Positions 15,000-24,259 of a stretch of 47,685 bases of DNA are shown here, piece after piece. The position numbers were made by a program, and so were the translations under genes. The notes under the pieces are model-generated. The model worked only from the letters and a program-made list of their open reading frames with translations, had not been told where the DNA came from and ran no database searches. The DNA is from Clostridia bacterium (GTDB lineage Bacteria; Bacillota; Clostridia; Oscillospirales; CAG-272), in the NCBI GenBank assembly GCA_017462485.1, contig JAFTRA010000032.1, positions 1 through 47,685 on the forward strand, given 5' to 3'. Position 1 is the first letter of the stretch, and the number at the start of each line of letters is the position of its first letter.

Positions 15000-17573
15000 A
15001 TGAAACGCGCCGTTATAGGAATAGTTGCGCACGTCGATGCGGGAAAGACAACGCTTTCAGAGGCTATGCTATACGTATCCGGCTCAAGAGAAAAGCTCGG
15101 AAGAGTTGATAAAAGAGATTCCTTTCTTGATACGCACGATGTCGAGCGAGAGCGAGGAATAACGGTATTTTCAAAGCAAGCCGTTATGAAGATAGGCTCG
15201 ACAGAGCTGACGTTAATTGACACGCCCGGCCACGTTGACTTCTCCTCTGAAACCGAGCGCTCGCTTTCCATACAGGACTATTCCGTTCTTGTAGTAAGCG
15301 CCCCGGAGGGCATAACGCCCCACACTATGACGCTCTATCACCTTATTTCAAAAAGGAAGATACCAACCTTTATTTTCGTCAACAAGACTGATATTGCCGA
15401 CAGAAAAAGGCGAGATATCCTCGACGAATTAAAAAGAGCCTTCGGCACGGGAGTCGTGGATTTTAACCTTGAAAAAGAGGACTTGCCGCGCTTTCTTGAG
15501 GAATGTGCCGCTGCCGACGAAAATCTTATGGAGGACTTCTTTGAGAAAGGTATTATCCCGGAAGAAAAAATTGCGCTCTCCATTAAAAAAAGACGCATAA
15601 TTCCCGCATTTTTCGGCTCTGCTCTTAAGTGCGAAAAAATAGATATTTTCCTTTCCGCAATTGACAGATATACGTTAAAAAAACGCTATTCCGACACGCT
15701 TTTGGGAGCAAAGGTTTACAAAATTGGCACAGACCCCTCTGGCGCAAGGCTTACCTATCTCAAGGTAACGGGCGGTAAAATTTCGATTAAGGACACCATA
15801 AATTACGTAGGAGCGGGTGGCAAGCTCTTTTCCGAAAAGGTAGAGGGCATAAGGCTCTATTCCGCAGATAAATTCAAGGCGCTGAAATGTGCCGAGGCAG
15901 GAATGACCGTAGCTCTGACAGGACTCACGAAAACCTCGGCGGGTCTTGGTATAGGCACGGAATGTGAAAGCAGCACCACTCTTGAGACTCCGCTCGACTA
16001 TAAAATGACGTTTCTTAACAAAGACTGCGACGTTTACCGTGCGTATCTTGATATCGCTCCTCTTGCCGAGGAGGACCCTGCTCTTCACTTGCGCTATGAC
16101 AGCGCCAGCTGTGAAATAAAAGTAAAGCTTATGGGTGAGATACAGACGGAAGTCCTCACCCGTGTGATAAAAGACCGCTTTGGATATGACGTTTCCTTTG
16201 ACGACGGCTCGATTTTATATAAGGAAACGATTTCAGAAAAGGTGTTCGGTGCGGGGCATTTCGAGCCCCTTATGCACTATGCAGAGGTACGACTTCGCCT
16301 TGAGCCGCTTCCATATGGCTCAGGACTTGTTTTCACCTCTGACTGCCCGAGCGACAGACTTAAAACCAACTGGCAAAGGCTTATACTCTCTCACCTTGAG
16401 GAAAGAGAGCATAAGGGGACACTCACCGGCTCTCCAATAACCGATATGAAAATTACTCTTATAACCGGAAGAGCCCACCCAAAGCACACCGAGGGCGGAG
16501 ATTTCAGAGAAGCGACATACCGCGCCTTAAGGCAAGGACTTATGAAGGCGGATATTATTCTGCTTGAGCCGATTTTCGATTTTGTAATCGAGCTTCCGCA
16601 GGATATGCTCGGCAGAGCTATGACGGATATATCATCTATGTCGGGCGAATATTCACCGCCGGAATTTACCGAAAGCACCGCAAGGCTTTCGGGTACCTGT
16701 CCCGTATCCACTATGAGAGGCTACGCCGGGGAGCTTCGCTCTTATACCAGGGGCGCAGGAAAGCTTACGGTGACCTCAGGAGGCTACGCCCCCTGCCACA
16801 ACGCAGAAGAGGTTATTGCCGCATTCGGTTATTCCCCAGAGCTTGATTCGTCGATTACTGCAGACTCGGTATTCTGCAAGGGCGGCTCCGGGTACTCTGT
16901 TCCCTGGTATGAGTCCGACGAAAAGATGCACACCGAAAATCCCGAAGAGGTACGCACTCCCACAGCCGACGAGCATATGCAAAGAAGAGTCTCTTCCTCG
17001 TATAAGGGTACTATCGACGAGGATAAGGAGCTTATGAAAATTTTCGAGAGCACCTACGGAAAGATAAAGAGACGCATCGCTCCAGAAAAGCGCGAAAATT
17101 CAGTCCCCGAGGAAAAGACGAGTCATAAGCGGTCAAAGCCTCGCGACAATGGCGAGGAATATATAATAGTTGACGGATACAATCTGATTTTCGCTTGGGA
17201 CAGACTAAAGAAGCTTGCCGCAGCCGAGCTTGCCCACGCAAGAGATACGCTCATTCACATAATGTCAAATTACCGCAGCTTTAAAAAATGCAACCTTATT
17301 CTCGTTTTTGATGCCTACAAGCGCCGCGATAACGACGGAGCTGTTGAGGAATGCGGTGGAATTACTGTGGTCTATACAAAGGAAAGGCAAACCGCAGATG
17401 CTTACATTGAGCGCGCGGCATACGACCTTGCTCCGAAAAACACTGTCAAGGTCGTCACCTCGGATTACGAGGAGCAGCTGGTTATTCTCGGAGTCGGCGG
17501 AATAAGAGTTCCGGCAAGGGAATTCATCGAAGAGGTTGAAGCTGTTACCAATCTTGAGCTTTACGGTATTTAG
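15000..17573 (+). CDS. Tet(M)/EF-G-like ribosomal GTPase fused to a Rae1/YacP-type NYN endonuclease domain
   Basis: An 857-residue fusion protein. Residues 1 to about 640 form a translational GTPase of the ribosomal protection type: G1 AHVDAGKTT (10-18), RGIT switch I (52-55), G3 DTPGH (74-78), G4 NKTD (128-131), then the domain II-V layout with LSGTCPVSTMRGYAGELRSYTRG in domain V. A charged linker (about 640-718) leads to a C-terminal domain (719-857) that matches YacP/Rae1: EEYIIVDGYNLIFAWDRLKKL, LVFDAY, TADAYIE and TSDYEEQ, with the expected acidic residues (D725, D771, D800, D822). In B. subtilis Rae1 is a separate ribosome-associated nuclease that cuts mRNA in the A site. The fusion suggests GTPase-guided delivery of the nuclease. 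GAAAGGAG precedes the ATG. Tetracycline resistance should not be assumed. Confidence 0.9.
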   Translation: MKRAVIGIVAHVDAGKTTLSEAMLYVSGSREKLGRVDKRDSFLDTHDVERERGITVFSKQAVMKIGSTELTLIDTPGHVDFSSETERSLSIQDYSVLVVSAPEGITPHTMTLYHLISKRKIPTFIFVNKTDIADRKRRDILDELKRAFGTGVVDFNLEKEDLPRFLEECAAADENLMEDFFEKGIIPEEKIALSIKKRRIIPAFFGSALKCEKIDIFLSAIDRYTLKKRYSDTLLGAKVYKIGTDPSGARLTYLKVTGGKISIKDTINYVGAGGKLFSEKVEGIRLYSADKFKALKCAEAGMTVALTGLTKTSAGLGIGTECESSTTLETPLDYKMTFLNKDCDVYRAYLDIAPLAEEDPALHLRYDSASCEIKVKLMGEIQTEVLTRVIKDRFGYDVSFDDGSILYKETISEKVFGAGHFEPLMHYAEVRLRLEPLPYGSGLVFTSDCPSDRLKTNWQRLILSHLEEREHKGTLTGSPITDMKITLITGRAHPKHTEGGDFREATYRALRQGLMKADIILLEPIFDFVIELPQDMLGRAMTDISSMSGEYSPPEFTESTARLSGTCPVSTMRGYAGELRSYTRGAGKLTVTSGGYAPCHNAEEVIAAFGYSPELDSSITADSVFCKGGSGYSVPWYESDEKMHTENPEEVRTPTADEHMQRRVSSSYKGTIDEDKELMKIFESTYGKIKRRIAPEKRENSVPEEKTSHKRSKPRDNGEEYIIVDGYNLIFAWDRLKKLAAAELAHARDTLIHIMSNYRSFKKCNLILVFDAYKRRDNDGAVEECGGITVVYTKERQTADAYIERAAYDLAPKNTVKVVTSDYEEQLVILGVGGIRVPAREFIEEVEAVTNLELYGI

Positions 17574-17673
17574 CCAATATCAACAAGCCTTACGACGATA
17601 AATTTAAGCGTCTTTCGTCGTACTAACCCTTGTAAACTTTAAGTAAAATCCATATAACAAACCCTACCCTGTG

Positions 17674-17706
17674 GGCTCGCAATTTTAAAAAGTTGCGAGC
17701 CTTTTT
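17674..17706 (+). terminator. Terminator after the GTPase-NYN fusion gene
   Basis: GGCTCGCAA and TTGCGAGCC form a perfect 9-bp stem followed by TTTTT. Confidence 0.85.
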
Positions 17707-17736
17707 GTCGTATTATTTATATATTTACAACTACTA

Positions 17737-17765
17737 TTGACATTTTTTCTCTAAAGTGATAAAAT
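17737..17765 (+). promoter_or_regulatory. Sigma-A promoter of the glycosyltransferase gene
   Basis: TTGACA (17737-17742), 17-bp spacer, TAAAAT (17760-17765), giving a start near 17772 and a leader of about 64 nt. Confidence 0.75.
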
Positions 17766-17835
17766 AAACTTGAAGATTTATGCGGCATAGACATTTGCCT
17801 TGCATTTATTTAATAACTCAAAGGAAGTATTTCAA

Positions 17836-19044
17836 ATGAGTGAAAATAACGTTAACGCTAAAGCCAAGGCTTCGGATAACAAGACCAAAGAGCCCCTAAC
17901 CCCCGGAATTGCTACCGAAACCGTAAATCCCGAAGCGTCAATTCTTGACAGGGAAATAAAGGTTTCGGTTATAATGCCCGTTTACAACGCGTGCAGATAT
18001 ATACGCCCCGCTATTGAAAGCATTCTTTCGCAAACGCTCCGTGAGATAGAGCTTATCTGCATTGACGACGGCTCTACCGATACGTCTCTCGATATGCTAA
18101 AGATATATCAGAAAGCGGATAACCGCATAAGAATACTCACCGAAACGAATGCAGGCCCCGGTCTCGCGAGAAACAACGGTATTAAGAGAGCTCGAGGAGA
18201 ATATCTCGCATTCCTTGACGCAGACGATTTCTATGAGCCGACCTTACTTGAGGAGCTTTATAACGTCTCAAAGGAAAAGAACCTCGATATAGCTATCTGC
18301 AAATACGATATCTTTGAAAACAAAAAAGCAAGATTCAGAGAGAACATTCCGAACGTGCATAACCGTATATATAATGACGGTGTAGTTACCTCAAAAAACG
18401 AGCATCCTGACAGAATTCTCGAATCCACCACCGGATCCGCTTGGAATAAGCTTTTCAGGAAGAGCTTCGTTATTGAGAAGGGCATTACGTTTCTCTCCGA
18501 CGCTATGATGTTTGAGGACGTGTATTTCACGGTTTCGGCTCTTGCCTTTGCCGAGAGAATAAGCAAGGTTGAAAAGGTTCTTGTTCACCACAGAGTTTAT
18601 AATCAGCAAAGCCGTGTGAGAACGTTCTCTAAGTACTATCCTCACGTGCCCTCGGCATTTGAGAAAACCAAGGAATTTCTTATGAAGGGCGGTATGTATC
18701 AGCCGCTTAAGAAGAGCTTCCTTAACCTCTCTTGCAGCCGTTGCTACCACATCTATAATCTGCTTAAATCCGACGCAAAAGAGGTCTTCTGGAATATGCT
18801 TCACGACTATTACAGTGAGGTTCTTGGATGGGAGGACACCTTGGCGGAGGACTTCAATAAGACGGAAATATGCGAATGGGCGGCTTACGTTGAAATGTAC
18901 ACCTACGAGCAGTACGTAAAACGAGTAAAGCAAGGCAGACAGATAAATACAGACAAAATAGACCAGACGCTCAAACAGAATAAGCGCTGGAGAAAATTCC
19001 GCGCTTTTCTTGCCAAGCTCTTCAAAAAGGGCGGCAAAAAATAA
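17836..19044 (+). CDS. Family 2 glycosyltransferase
   Basis: A 402-residue GT-A fold glycosyltransferase predicted to transfer a sugar from a nucleotide-sugar donor to a cell-surface acceptor. After a charged, low-complexity N-terminus (about 40 residues) the GT2 domain begins: VSVIMPVYNACRYI, CIDDGSTDTS, NAGPGLARNNGI and the metal-binding FLDADDFYEP (DxD-like). The C-terminal half is helical and basic, ending LFKKGGKK. There is no membrane segment, so it is cytosolic or peripheral. The ATG at 17836 has AAGGAAG 9 nt upstream; the TTG at 17800 is rejected. The esterase gene follows after 21 nt, so the two probably form an operon. Confidence 0.9.
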   Translation: MSENNVNAKAKASDNKTKEPLTPGIATETVNPEASILDREIKVSVIMPVYNACRYIRPAIESILSQTLREIELICIDDGSTDTSLDMLKIYQKADNRIRILTETNAGPGLARNNGIKRARGEYLAFLDADDFYEPTLLEELYNVSKEKNLDIAICKYDIFENKKARFRENIPNVHNRIYNDGVVTSKNEHPDRILESTTGSAWNKLFRKSFVIEKGITFLSDAMMFEDVYFTVSALAFAERISKVEKVLVHHRVYNQQSRVRTFSKYYPHVPSAFEKTKEFLMKGGMYQPLKKSFLNLSCSRCYHIYNLLKSDAKEVFWNMLHDYYSEVLGWEDTLAEDFNKTEICEWAAYVEMYTYEQYVKRVKQGRQINTDKIDQTLKQNKRWRKFRAFLAKLFKKGGKK

Positions 19045-19065
19045 TTTTTATAAGAAAGGCTGACT

Positions 19066-19848
19066 ATGGAAATTATAAATCTTTGGGATAACGTTCCCGG
19101 ATACGAAGAGGGGCACCACTTCCCAACACTTGAATACTACAAGGCGGAAAATAAGCGTGGCAGAGGTGCCGTCGTCATCTTCCCGGGCGGAGGATACAGC
19201 GGAAGAGCGGCTCACGAGGGCGAGGGATACGCACGCTTTTTGAATAGCCACGGTATTGACGCATTCGTTGTTCAGTACAGAGTCGCTCCTACAAGATTTC
19301 CTTATCCCCTGCTCGACGCAAGGCGCGCCGTAAGATACGTCAGGGGAAACGCGGAAAAATATGGAATAGATGCCGAAAAGATTGCCGTTATGGGCTCATC
19401 GGCAGGCGCTCATCTTGCGGAGATTACCGCGTCTTACAGAAAAGCTATTGACGGTGAGGGAGCAGACGCTCTTGACGATGTAAGTCCGTTCCCCAATGCG
19501 CAGATACTCTGCTATCCCGTAACCGACTTTGACAGTCATAACGGCTCTTATAAAAATCTCCTCGGAGATAGATGCGAGGAAATGATGGAAGAGCTTAACC
19601 CGATACGCCTCGTGACTCCCGATACACCTAAAACGTTCATTTGGCACACCGAAACGGACAAGGTCGTAAAGCCCGAATGCACTCTGAAATACGTAGCAAG
19701 GCTGCACGAAAATAACGTTCGCACAGAGCTTCACTTATATCCTGACGGATGGCACGGAATGGGACTCGCAGAGCAGAATCCCATAGTCAGCCGCTGGTCA
19801 AACGACCTTATCTTCTGGCTTAAAATGATGAAATATATAGAAGAGTGA
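19066..19848 (+). CDS. Alpha/beta hydrolase, acetyl esterase-like
   Basis: A 260-residue cytosolic esterase-like alpha/beta hydrolase. It shows the oxyanion-hole FPGGGYSGR (HGGG-like), the nucleophile elbow GSSAGAHLA, a candidate Asp in the TETDKV segment and a candidate His in PDGWHGMGL. Such proteins (BD-FAE/AxeA-like, xylan or carbohydrate acetyl esterases) remove acyl groups from sugars. It follows the glycosyltransferase gene closely and may act on the same glycan, but this is inference. AGAAAGG precedes the ATG. A terminator begins at its stop codon. Confidence 0.85.
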   Translation: MEIINLWDNVPGYEEGHHFPTLEYYKAENKRGRGAVVIFPGGGYSGRAAHEGEGYARFLNSHGIDAFVVQYRVAPTRFPYPLLDARRAVRYVRGNAEKYGIDAEKIAVMGSSAGAHLAEITASYRKAIDGEGADALDDVSPFPNAQILCYPVTDFDSHNGSYKNLLGDRCEEMMEELNPIRLVTPDTPKTFIWHTETDKVVKPECTLKYVARLHENNVRTELHLYPDGWHGMGLAEQNPIVSRWSNDLIFWLKMMKYIEE

Positions 19849-19876
19849 CGGTGCTTATAGGCATCGTTATTCTTTT
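19848..19876 (+). terminator. Terminator after the esterase gene
   Basis: ACGGTGC and GCATCGT pair over 7 bp (one G-U), starting in the stop codon and followed by TATTCTTTT. A second perfect hairpin, GGGAAGA-N7-TCTTCCC, lies just downstream near 19885-19905 without a U-tract. Confidence 0.55.
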
Positions 19877-19981
19877 CGCATAACGGGAAGAAAATTCCTC
19901 TTCCCTAAGAAAGCGCTGAAAATTCGAGTTTAGGGCAAAGACGTATTATGCCTATTCCCCGGCTACAGAATGGAGACCTCT

Positions 19982-21613
19982 ATGAAAAAGATTCTCATAT
20001 CTTTAATATTAATACTCTCGCTCGTGCTTTCGGGGTGCGATTTTTTAACGCCGCACGACACCGATGAGATGGGCAATGAATCAGGCAGTCAAAACGAAAC
20101 CTCGGGTTCGGACTCGTCACAAAGCGGAGATACTTCGGGCTCGGGCGGCAGCTCTTCCAATATAGGCTCGAAAGAATGTGACGGAGAGACTCACGCTGAT
20201 AACGACAATAACGGAAAATGCGACGGCTGCTCGATTTCCGTACTGACCGAGCTTAACTTCTTCGTGCTTAACGATTTTCACGGCAAGATGACGGACAGTG
20301 GCACGCAACCCGGAGCCGAAGAGCTTTCAAGCTACTTAAAGCAAAGGGCAGCGAATGAGCCTAACGCCATTATTCTCTCCTCTGGCGATATGTGGCAGGG
20401 TGGCGCCGAGTCGAATCTGACGAAGGGGCTTCTCGTCACGGAATGGATGAACGAGCTCGACTTCGTTTCTATGACACTCGGAAATCACGAATACGACTGG
20501 GGCGAGGAATATATTGAAGCAAACTGCGAGCTTGCAGAATTCCCGTTCTTAGCGATAAACGTTTACGATACAGAAACGAATGAGCGCGTAGAATACTGTC
20601 AAGGCTCGGTTATGATAGAGCGTGGCGGTATCGAAATAGGAATTATAGGCGCTATCGGAGACTGCTACTCCTCTATCTCCTCGGACAAGACCGAGGGCGT
20701 TTACTTCAAGGTCGGAAGCGAGCTTACGGCTCTTGTAAAGGCGGAGTCCGAAAAGCTTCGCGGGGAGGGGGCTGACCTTATCGTATATTCTCTTCACGAC
20801 GGACACACGAAGTCAACCTCAAGCTCGGTTATTACCGACGGTTATCTTCGCGGCTATTACGACCCCTCGCTCTCCTCGGGTGATTACGTTGATATCGTTT
20901 TTGAAGCTCATACGCACAGAACGTATAATTTCCGCGACCTTTACGGAGTTTATCATATCCAAGCAGGCGGAGACAATGAAGCGCTGTCCCACGCGGAAGT
21001 AAAGGTAAACTTCGCCAACGGAAGCACCGTCGTTACCGACACGTCGATAGTTTCAAGTGACGTGTACGACGACTTTGCCGAGGATCCGTATATGGACTTA
21101 CTCTTCGAAAAATACGAGGAACTTATATCCGACGCAAACGTAGTGCTTGGTACAACATCCTCTTACCGCTCAAGCACTTATTTGCGAAAGCTGGTCGCCG
21201 AGCTTTACTATGAATTTGCCCTGAAGCAATACGGTGACGAATACGATATTGCCCTCGGCGGCGGATACATCTCGATAAGAAGCCCCTACGAGCTTGAAGC
21301 GGGCGAGGTCACTTATTCCGACCTTATGATGCTATTTCCCTTTGATAACCCACTCGTGCTTTGCAGCATTAAGGGCTACCACCTACGGACAAAATTTTTC
21401 GAAACCTCTAATTCAGACTACTTTATAGCCTACGGTGAATACGGAGAGAGCATTAAGGACAATATTGACGATAACGCTACGTATTACGTTCTAGTTGATA
21501 CATACACCTCTCAATACGCTCCAAACAGACTTACCGTGATAGAAGCGTACCGCCCCGATTTCTTCGCAAGGGATTTGCTTGCGGAATATATAAAGTCGGG
21601 AGGGCTTGAATAA
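19982..21613 (+). CDS. Surface lipoprotein 5'-nucleotidase/2',3'-cyclic phosphodiesterase
   Basis: A 543-residue UshA/YfkN-type enzyme expected to dephosphorylate nucleotides outside the cell. A lipoprotein signal (MKKILISLILILSLVLSGC) is followed by a Ser/Gly/Asn/Asp-rich linker (about residues 25-65) and a CDGETHADNDNNGKCDGC metal-binding-like motif. The metallophosphoesterase domain follows: NDFHGK, SSGDMWQGG, GNHEYDWG, SLHDGH and FEAHTHR, all ligands present. The C-terminal 5'-nucleotidase domain (about 360-543) includes ALGGGYISIRSPYEAGEVTYSDL-like substrate loops. ATG at 19982 has GGAG 7 nt upstream; the ATG at 19970 lacks one. A terminator shared with argF lies downstream. Confidence 0.92.
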   Translation: MKKILISLILILSLVLSGCDFLTPHDTDEMGNESGSQNETSGSDSSQSGDTSGSGGSSSNIGSKECDGETHADNDNNGKCDGCSISVLTELNFFVLNDFHGKMTDSGTQPGAEELSSYLKQRAANEPNAIILSSGDMWQGGAESNLTKGLLVTEWMNELDFVSMTLGNHEYDWGEEYIEANCELAEFPFLAINVYDTETNERVEYCQGSVMIERGGIEIGIIGAIGDCYSSISSDKTEGVYFKVGSELTALVKAESEKLRGEGADLIVYSLHDGHTKSTSSSVITDGYLRGYYDPSLSSGDYVDIVFEAHTHRTYNFRDLYGVYHIQAGGDNEALSHAEVKVNFANGSTVVTDTSIVSSDVYDDFAEDPYMDLLFEKYEELISDANVVLGTTSSYRSSTYLRKLVAELYYEFALKQYGDEYDIALGGGYISIRSPYELEAGEVTYSDLMMLFPFDNPLVLCSIKGYHLRTKFFETSNSDYFIAYGEYGESIKDNIDDNATYYVLVDTYTSQYAPNRLTVIEAYRPDFFARDLLAEYIKSGGLE

Positions 21614-21642
21614 AAGCGGTTTGACCGTGCGAGGCTTACAAG

Positions 21643-21703
21643 AAAAAGAGCAAGAATAAAGGATTTTCTCCACGTGGGATATCGCTTTATCTTGCTCTTT
21701 TTT
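21643..21703. terminator. Bidirectional terminator between the nucleotidase gene and argF
   Basis: AAAAAGAGCAAGAATAAAG and CTTTATCTTGCTCTTTTTT pair almost perfectly, with A- and T-tracts on both sides, between converging genes. Confidence 0.8.
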
Positions 21704-21723
21704 ATATAAGTTCTTAACACGCA

Positions 21724-22710
21724 TTACAGTGTTGCGGCCATCACAGCCTTGATAGTATGCATACGGTTTTCGGCTTCCTCGAAAACTATTGACTGCTTGC
21801 TTTCAAACACCTCGTCTGAAACCTCGAGATATTCAAGCCCAAACTTCTCGCCAACCTCTTTTCCTACGGTCGTTCCAAGGTCGTGAAATGCGGGTAAGCA
21901 ATGCATAAATACAGCACGCTCCCCTGCGTTTTGCATAACCGCCTTCGTCACAGCATAGTCAGAGAGATCGTTAATACGCTCGCGCCAAACCTCGACAGGC
22001 TCACCCATGGATACCCAAACGTCAGTATAAATAACGTCTGCTCCAAGAGTTGCCGCTTTTACGTCTGTCTCAAATTTAAGAGTAGCTCCGCTTACCTCAG
22101 CAAGCTTCTTACACTCTTCGACAAGCGCTTTATCGGGGAAATACTTCTCAGGCGCGCAGGCAGTGAAATTCATACCGAGCTTTGCGCAGCCTACCATAAG
22201 AGAGTTGCCCATATTATACCTTGCGTCACCCATATAAACAAAGTTTATACCCTTGAGAGTGCCAAAATGCTCCTTTATAGTAAGGAAATCAGCGAGAATC
22301 TGCGTCGGGTGGAATTCGTTTGTAAGTCCGTTCCAGACGGGTACCTTTGAGTATTTTGCAAGCTCTTCAACGATATTCTGACCGAATCCGCGGTACTCTA
22401 TTCCGTCGTACATACTCGCAAGAACTCTTGCCGTGTCGGCAATAGTCTCTTTTTTTCCTATCTGCGAGCCGCTTGAATCAAGATATGTCACTCCCATACC
22501 CAAATCATATGCGGCGACCTCAAAGGCACAGCGTGTTCTCGTGCTTGTTTTCTCAAAAATCAAGGCTATGTTCTTACCCGTGTGTAGCTTATGCGGAATC
22601 CCCGCCTTTTTTTCAAGCTTTAGCTTCGCTGCCGAATCTATAAGATACTCTATCTCCTCCCGGGTATAATCGAGAAGCTTCAAGAAATCTCTTCCTTTTA
22701 AATTTATCAT
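21724..22710 (-). CDS. argF: Ornithine carbamoyltransferase
   Basis: ArgF joins carbamoyl phosphate and ornithine to make citrulline. The 328-residue protein carries the carbamoyl phosphate motif STRTR (56-60), GFGQ with the HPTQ loop ([14 protein letters not shown]), and the ornithine/citrulline motif HCLPAFHD. It is the last gene of the argG-argH-transporter-argF unit, 22 nt after the ABC ATPase gene. In this biosynthetic context it is anabolic ArgF rather than catabolic ArcB, although sequence alone cannot exclude the reverse. Confidence 0.95.
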   Translation of the reverse strand: MINLKGRDFLKLLDYTREEIEYLIDSAAKLKLEKKAGIPHKLHTGKNIALIFEKTSTRTRCAFEVAAYDLGMGVTYLDSSGSQIGKKETIADTARVLASMYDGIEYRGFGQNIVEELAKYSKVPVWNGLTNEFHPTQILADFLTIKEHFGTLKGINFVYMGDARYNMGNSLMVGCAKLGMNFTACAPEKYFPDKALVEECKKLAEVSGATLKFETDVKAATLGADVIYTDVWVSMGEPVEVWRERINDLSDYAVTKAVMQNAGERAVFMHCLPAFHDLGTTVGKEVGEKFGLEYLEVSDEVFESKQSIVFEEAENRMHTIKAVMAATL

Positions 22711-22732
22711 AATAATTCCTTTATAAAGTTTA

Positions 22733-23470
22733 TTAAAGCACCTTCGATAGGAAGCTCTTAAGTCTTTCGGACTTCGGGTTGTCGAAAATTTCAGAAGGCG
22801 TTCCCTCTTCGGCTATTACTCCGTTATCGAGGAAAATAACTCTGTTAGCAACCTCTCTTGCGAAATTCATTTCGTGAGTTACGACTATCATAGTCATTCC
22901 CTCTTCCGCAAGCTCCTTCATAACGTCAAGAACCTCGCCCACCATCTCAGGGTCAAGAGCCGAGGTTGGCTCGTCAAAGAGCATAACCGTAGGCTCCATG
23001 CAAAGCGCTCTTACAATTGCAACTCTCTGCTTCTGACCGCCGGAGAGCATATCGGGATAATCGTTTGCTCGCTCGGCAAGTCCTACCCTTTCAAGCAGCT
23101 TCATCGCTTTTGCCTCTGCCTCTTCCTTAGGAACGCCCTTTAACATCATAGGAGATATAGTTAAGTTCCTCAAAATCGAGAGGTGCGGGAAGAGATTGAA
23201 CTGCTGAAAAACCATTCCCATCTTCTGTCTATGCAAATTTAGGTTTACATTTTTGCCCATCAAATTCTCATTTTCGAAAATTATGTTTCCCGAATCGGGC
23301 TTTTCAAGAAGGTTGAGACAACGCAAAAATGTTGACTTTCCGGAGCCCGATGCTCCTATTACGCAAAGCACGTCGCCCTTATGAATATCTACGCTGACGC
23401 CACGAAGCACGTCAACCGACTCAAAGCGTTTATATAAATCCTTTACCTTAATTATATCAATGCTTTCCAC
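22733..23470 (-). CDS. Polar amino acid ABC transporter ATP-binding protein
   Basis: ATPase subunit of a GlnQ/ArtP-type amino acid importer. The 245-residue product has Walker [11 protein letters not shown]-loop [11 protein letters not shown], signature LSGGQKQR, Walker [10 protein letters not shown] and the switch His in VVTHEMNF. The start is placed at a GTG (23470) with AGAGG about 9 nt upstream, which gives the usual N-terminus; a TTG at 23491 is possible. Either way it overlaps the end of the permease gene, indicating translational coupling. Confidence 0.93.
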   Translation of the reverse strand: MESIDIIKVKDLYKRFESVDVLRGVSVDIHKGDVLCVIGASGSGKSTFLRCLNLLEKPDSGNIIFENENLMGKNVNLNLHRQKMGMVFQQFNLFPHLSILRNLTISPMMLKGVPKEEAEAKAMKLLERVGLAERANDYPDMLSGGQKQRVAIVRALCMEPTVMLFDEPTSALDPEMVGEVLDVMKELAEEGMTMIVVTHEMNFAREVANRVIFLDNGVIAEEGTPSEIFDNPKSERLKSFLSKVL

Positions 23471-24140
23471 TCTTTGATAACCTCTTTTCAAACACTCCCA
23501 GCAGCTTTGTCATAACCACCACGAGCAATAGATACACGAGCGCAAGCACCATAAGCGGATTGAATGCGTCGTAAGTATTGTTTCTTATAAGATTTGCCGC
23601 GCGAGTCAGGTCAACAACGGCAACGTAACCCGCAACCGAGGTCTCCTTAAGGAGAGCTATACACTCGTTACCGATAGCGGGAAGAATGTTCTTTATAGCC
23701 TGCGGAAAAATTATAGTTCTCATAGCTTGCCACTTGGACATACCCAAACTGCGAGCGGCTTCCATCTGACCTCTGTCAACAGCGTTGATGCCCGAGCGTA
23801 TAAGCTCCGCCATATACGCGCCCGAGTTTATACCGAACGCAATAACAGCTACCGTAACGCCGTTTGCCGATACGAGAATAAGATAATAGAAAATAAGGAG
23901 CAAAACCGTAATAGGTATTCCGCGGATTACCGTAGTATAAAAATCGCATAGCATATTAAGAAACTTAAGCTTTGGATTCCCGTCGGAGTAGTATTTAGCT
24001 ATTGCTATTCCCGCTCCTATAAGCACGCCTATTATAAGCGCTCCGAGCGTGATAAGAATAGTATTTCCAAAACCCTCGAAGAGCATTTTATATCTGTCTT
24101 CCTCAATGAAGGTTTTGTGAAGCTTATCAAACCAATTCAT
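23457..24140 (-). CDS. Polar amino acid ABC transporter permease
   Basis: The 227-residue membrane subunit of the same importer, of the His/Glu/Gln/Arg permease family. It has about five membrane helices, a [17 protein letters not shown] segment and the coupling-helix EAA loop [23 protein letters not shown]. Only one permease gene is present, so it would form a homodimer. AAAGGATTT precedes the ATG. It lies between the substrate-binding protein gene and the ATPase gene. Confidence 0.93.
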   Translation of the reverse strand: MNWFDKLHKTFIEEDRYKMLFEGFGNTILITLGALIIGVLIGAGIAIAKYYSDGNPKLKFLNMLCDFYTTVIRGIPITVLLLIFYYLILVSANGVTVAVIAFGINSGAYMAELIRSGINAVDRGQMEAARSLGMSKWQAMRTIIFPQAIKNILPAIGNECIALLKETSVAGYVAVVDLTRAANLIRNNTYDAFNPLMVLALVYLLLVVVMTKLLGVFEKRLSKSGKH

Positions 24141-24168
24141 TATAAAAATCCTTTCGAAATTAAAGCCG

Positions 24169-24205
24169 AAGAGAGCCCTGAGCTTTAAAGCTCGGCTCTC
24201 TTTTT
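24169..24205 (-). other. Intercistronic hairpin between the binding-protein and permease genes
   Basis: GAGAGCC-GAGCTTT and AAAGCTC-GGCTCTC arms form a strong stem-loop. On the transcribed strand it has no U-tract after it, so it looks like an mRNA-stabilising or partial stop element that raises binding-protein yield over permease. A U-tract is present only in the opposite direction. Confidence 0.5.
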
Positions 24206-24209
24206 GGGC

Positions 24210-24229
24210 AAGAGAATCGAACTCATAAG
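24210..24229 (-). repeat. 20-nt tRNA T-arm-like sequence, copy 2
   Basis: Exact minus-strand copy of the sequence at 115-134. It lies in the gap between the binding-protein and permease genes, next to AGTTCG/CGAACT inverted repeats. No complete tRNA can be folded. Confidence 0.4.
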
Positions 24230-24259
24230 CTTGTCAGTTCGACTGTCTTACTGATATCT

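Noticed and set aside
15000-17573. Calling the gene a tetracycline resistance determinant tet(M)
   Set aside because: Only the family architecture is shared; the protein has an extra nuclease domain, and nothing in the sequence shows resistance.
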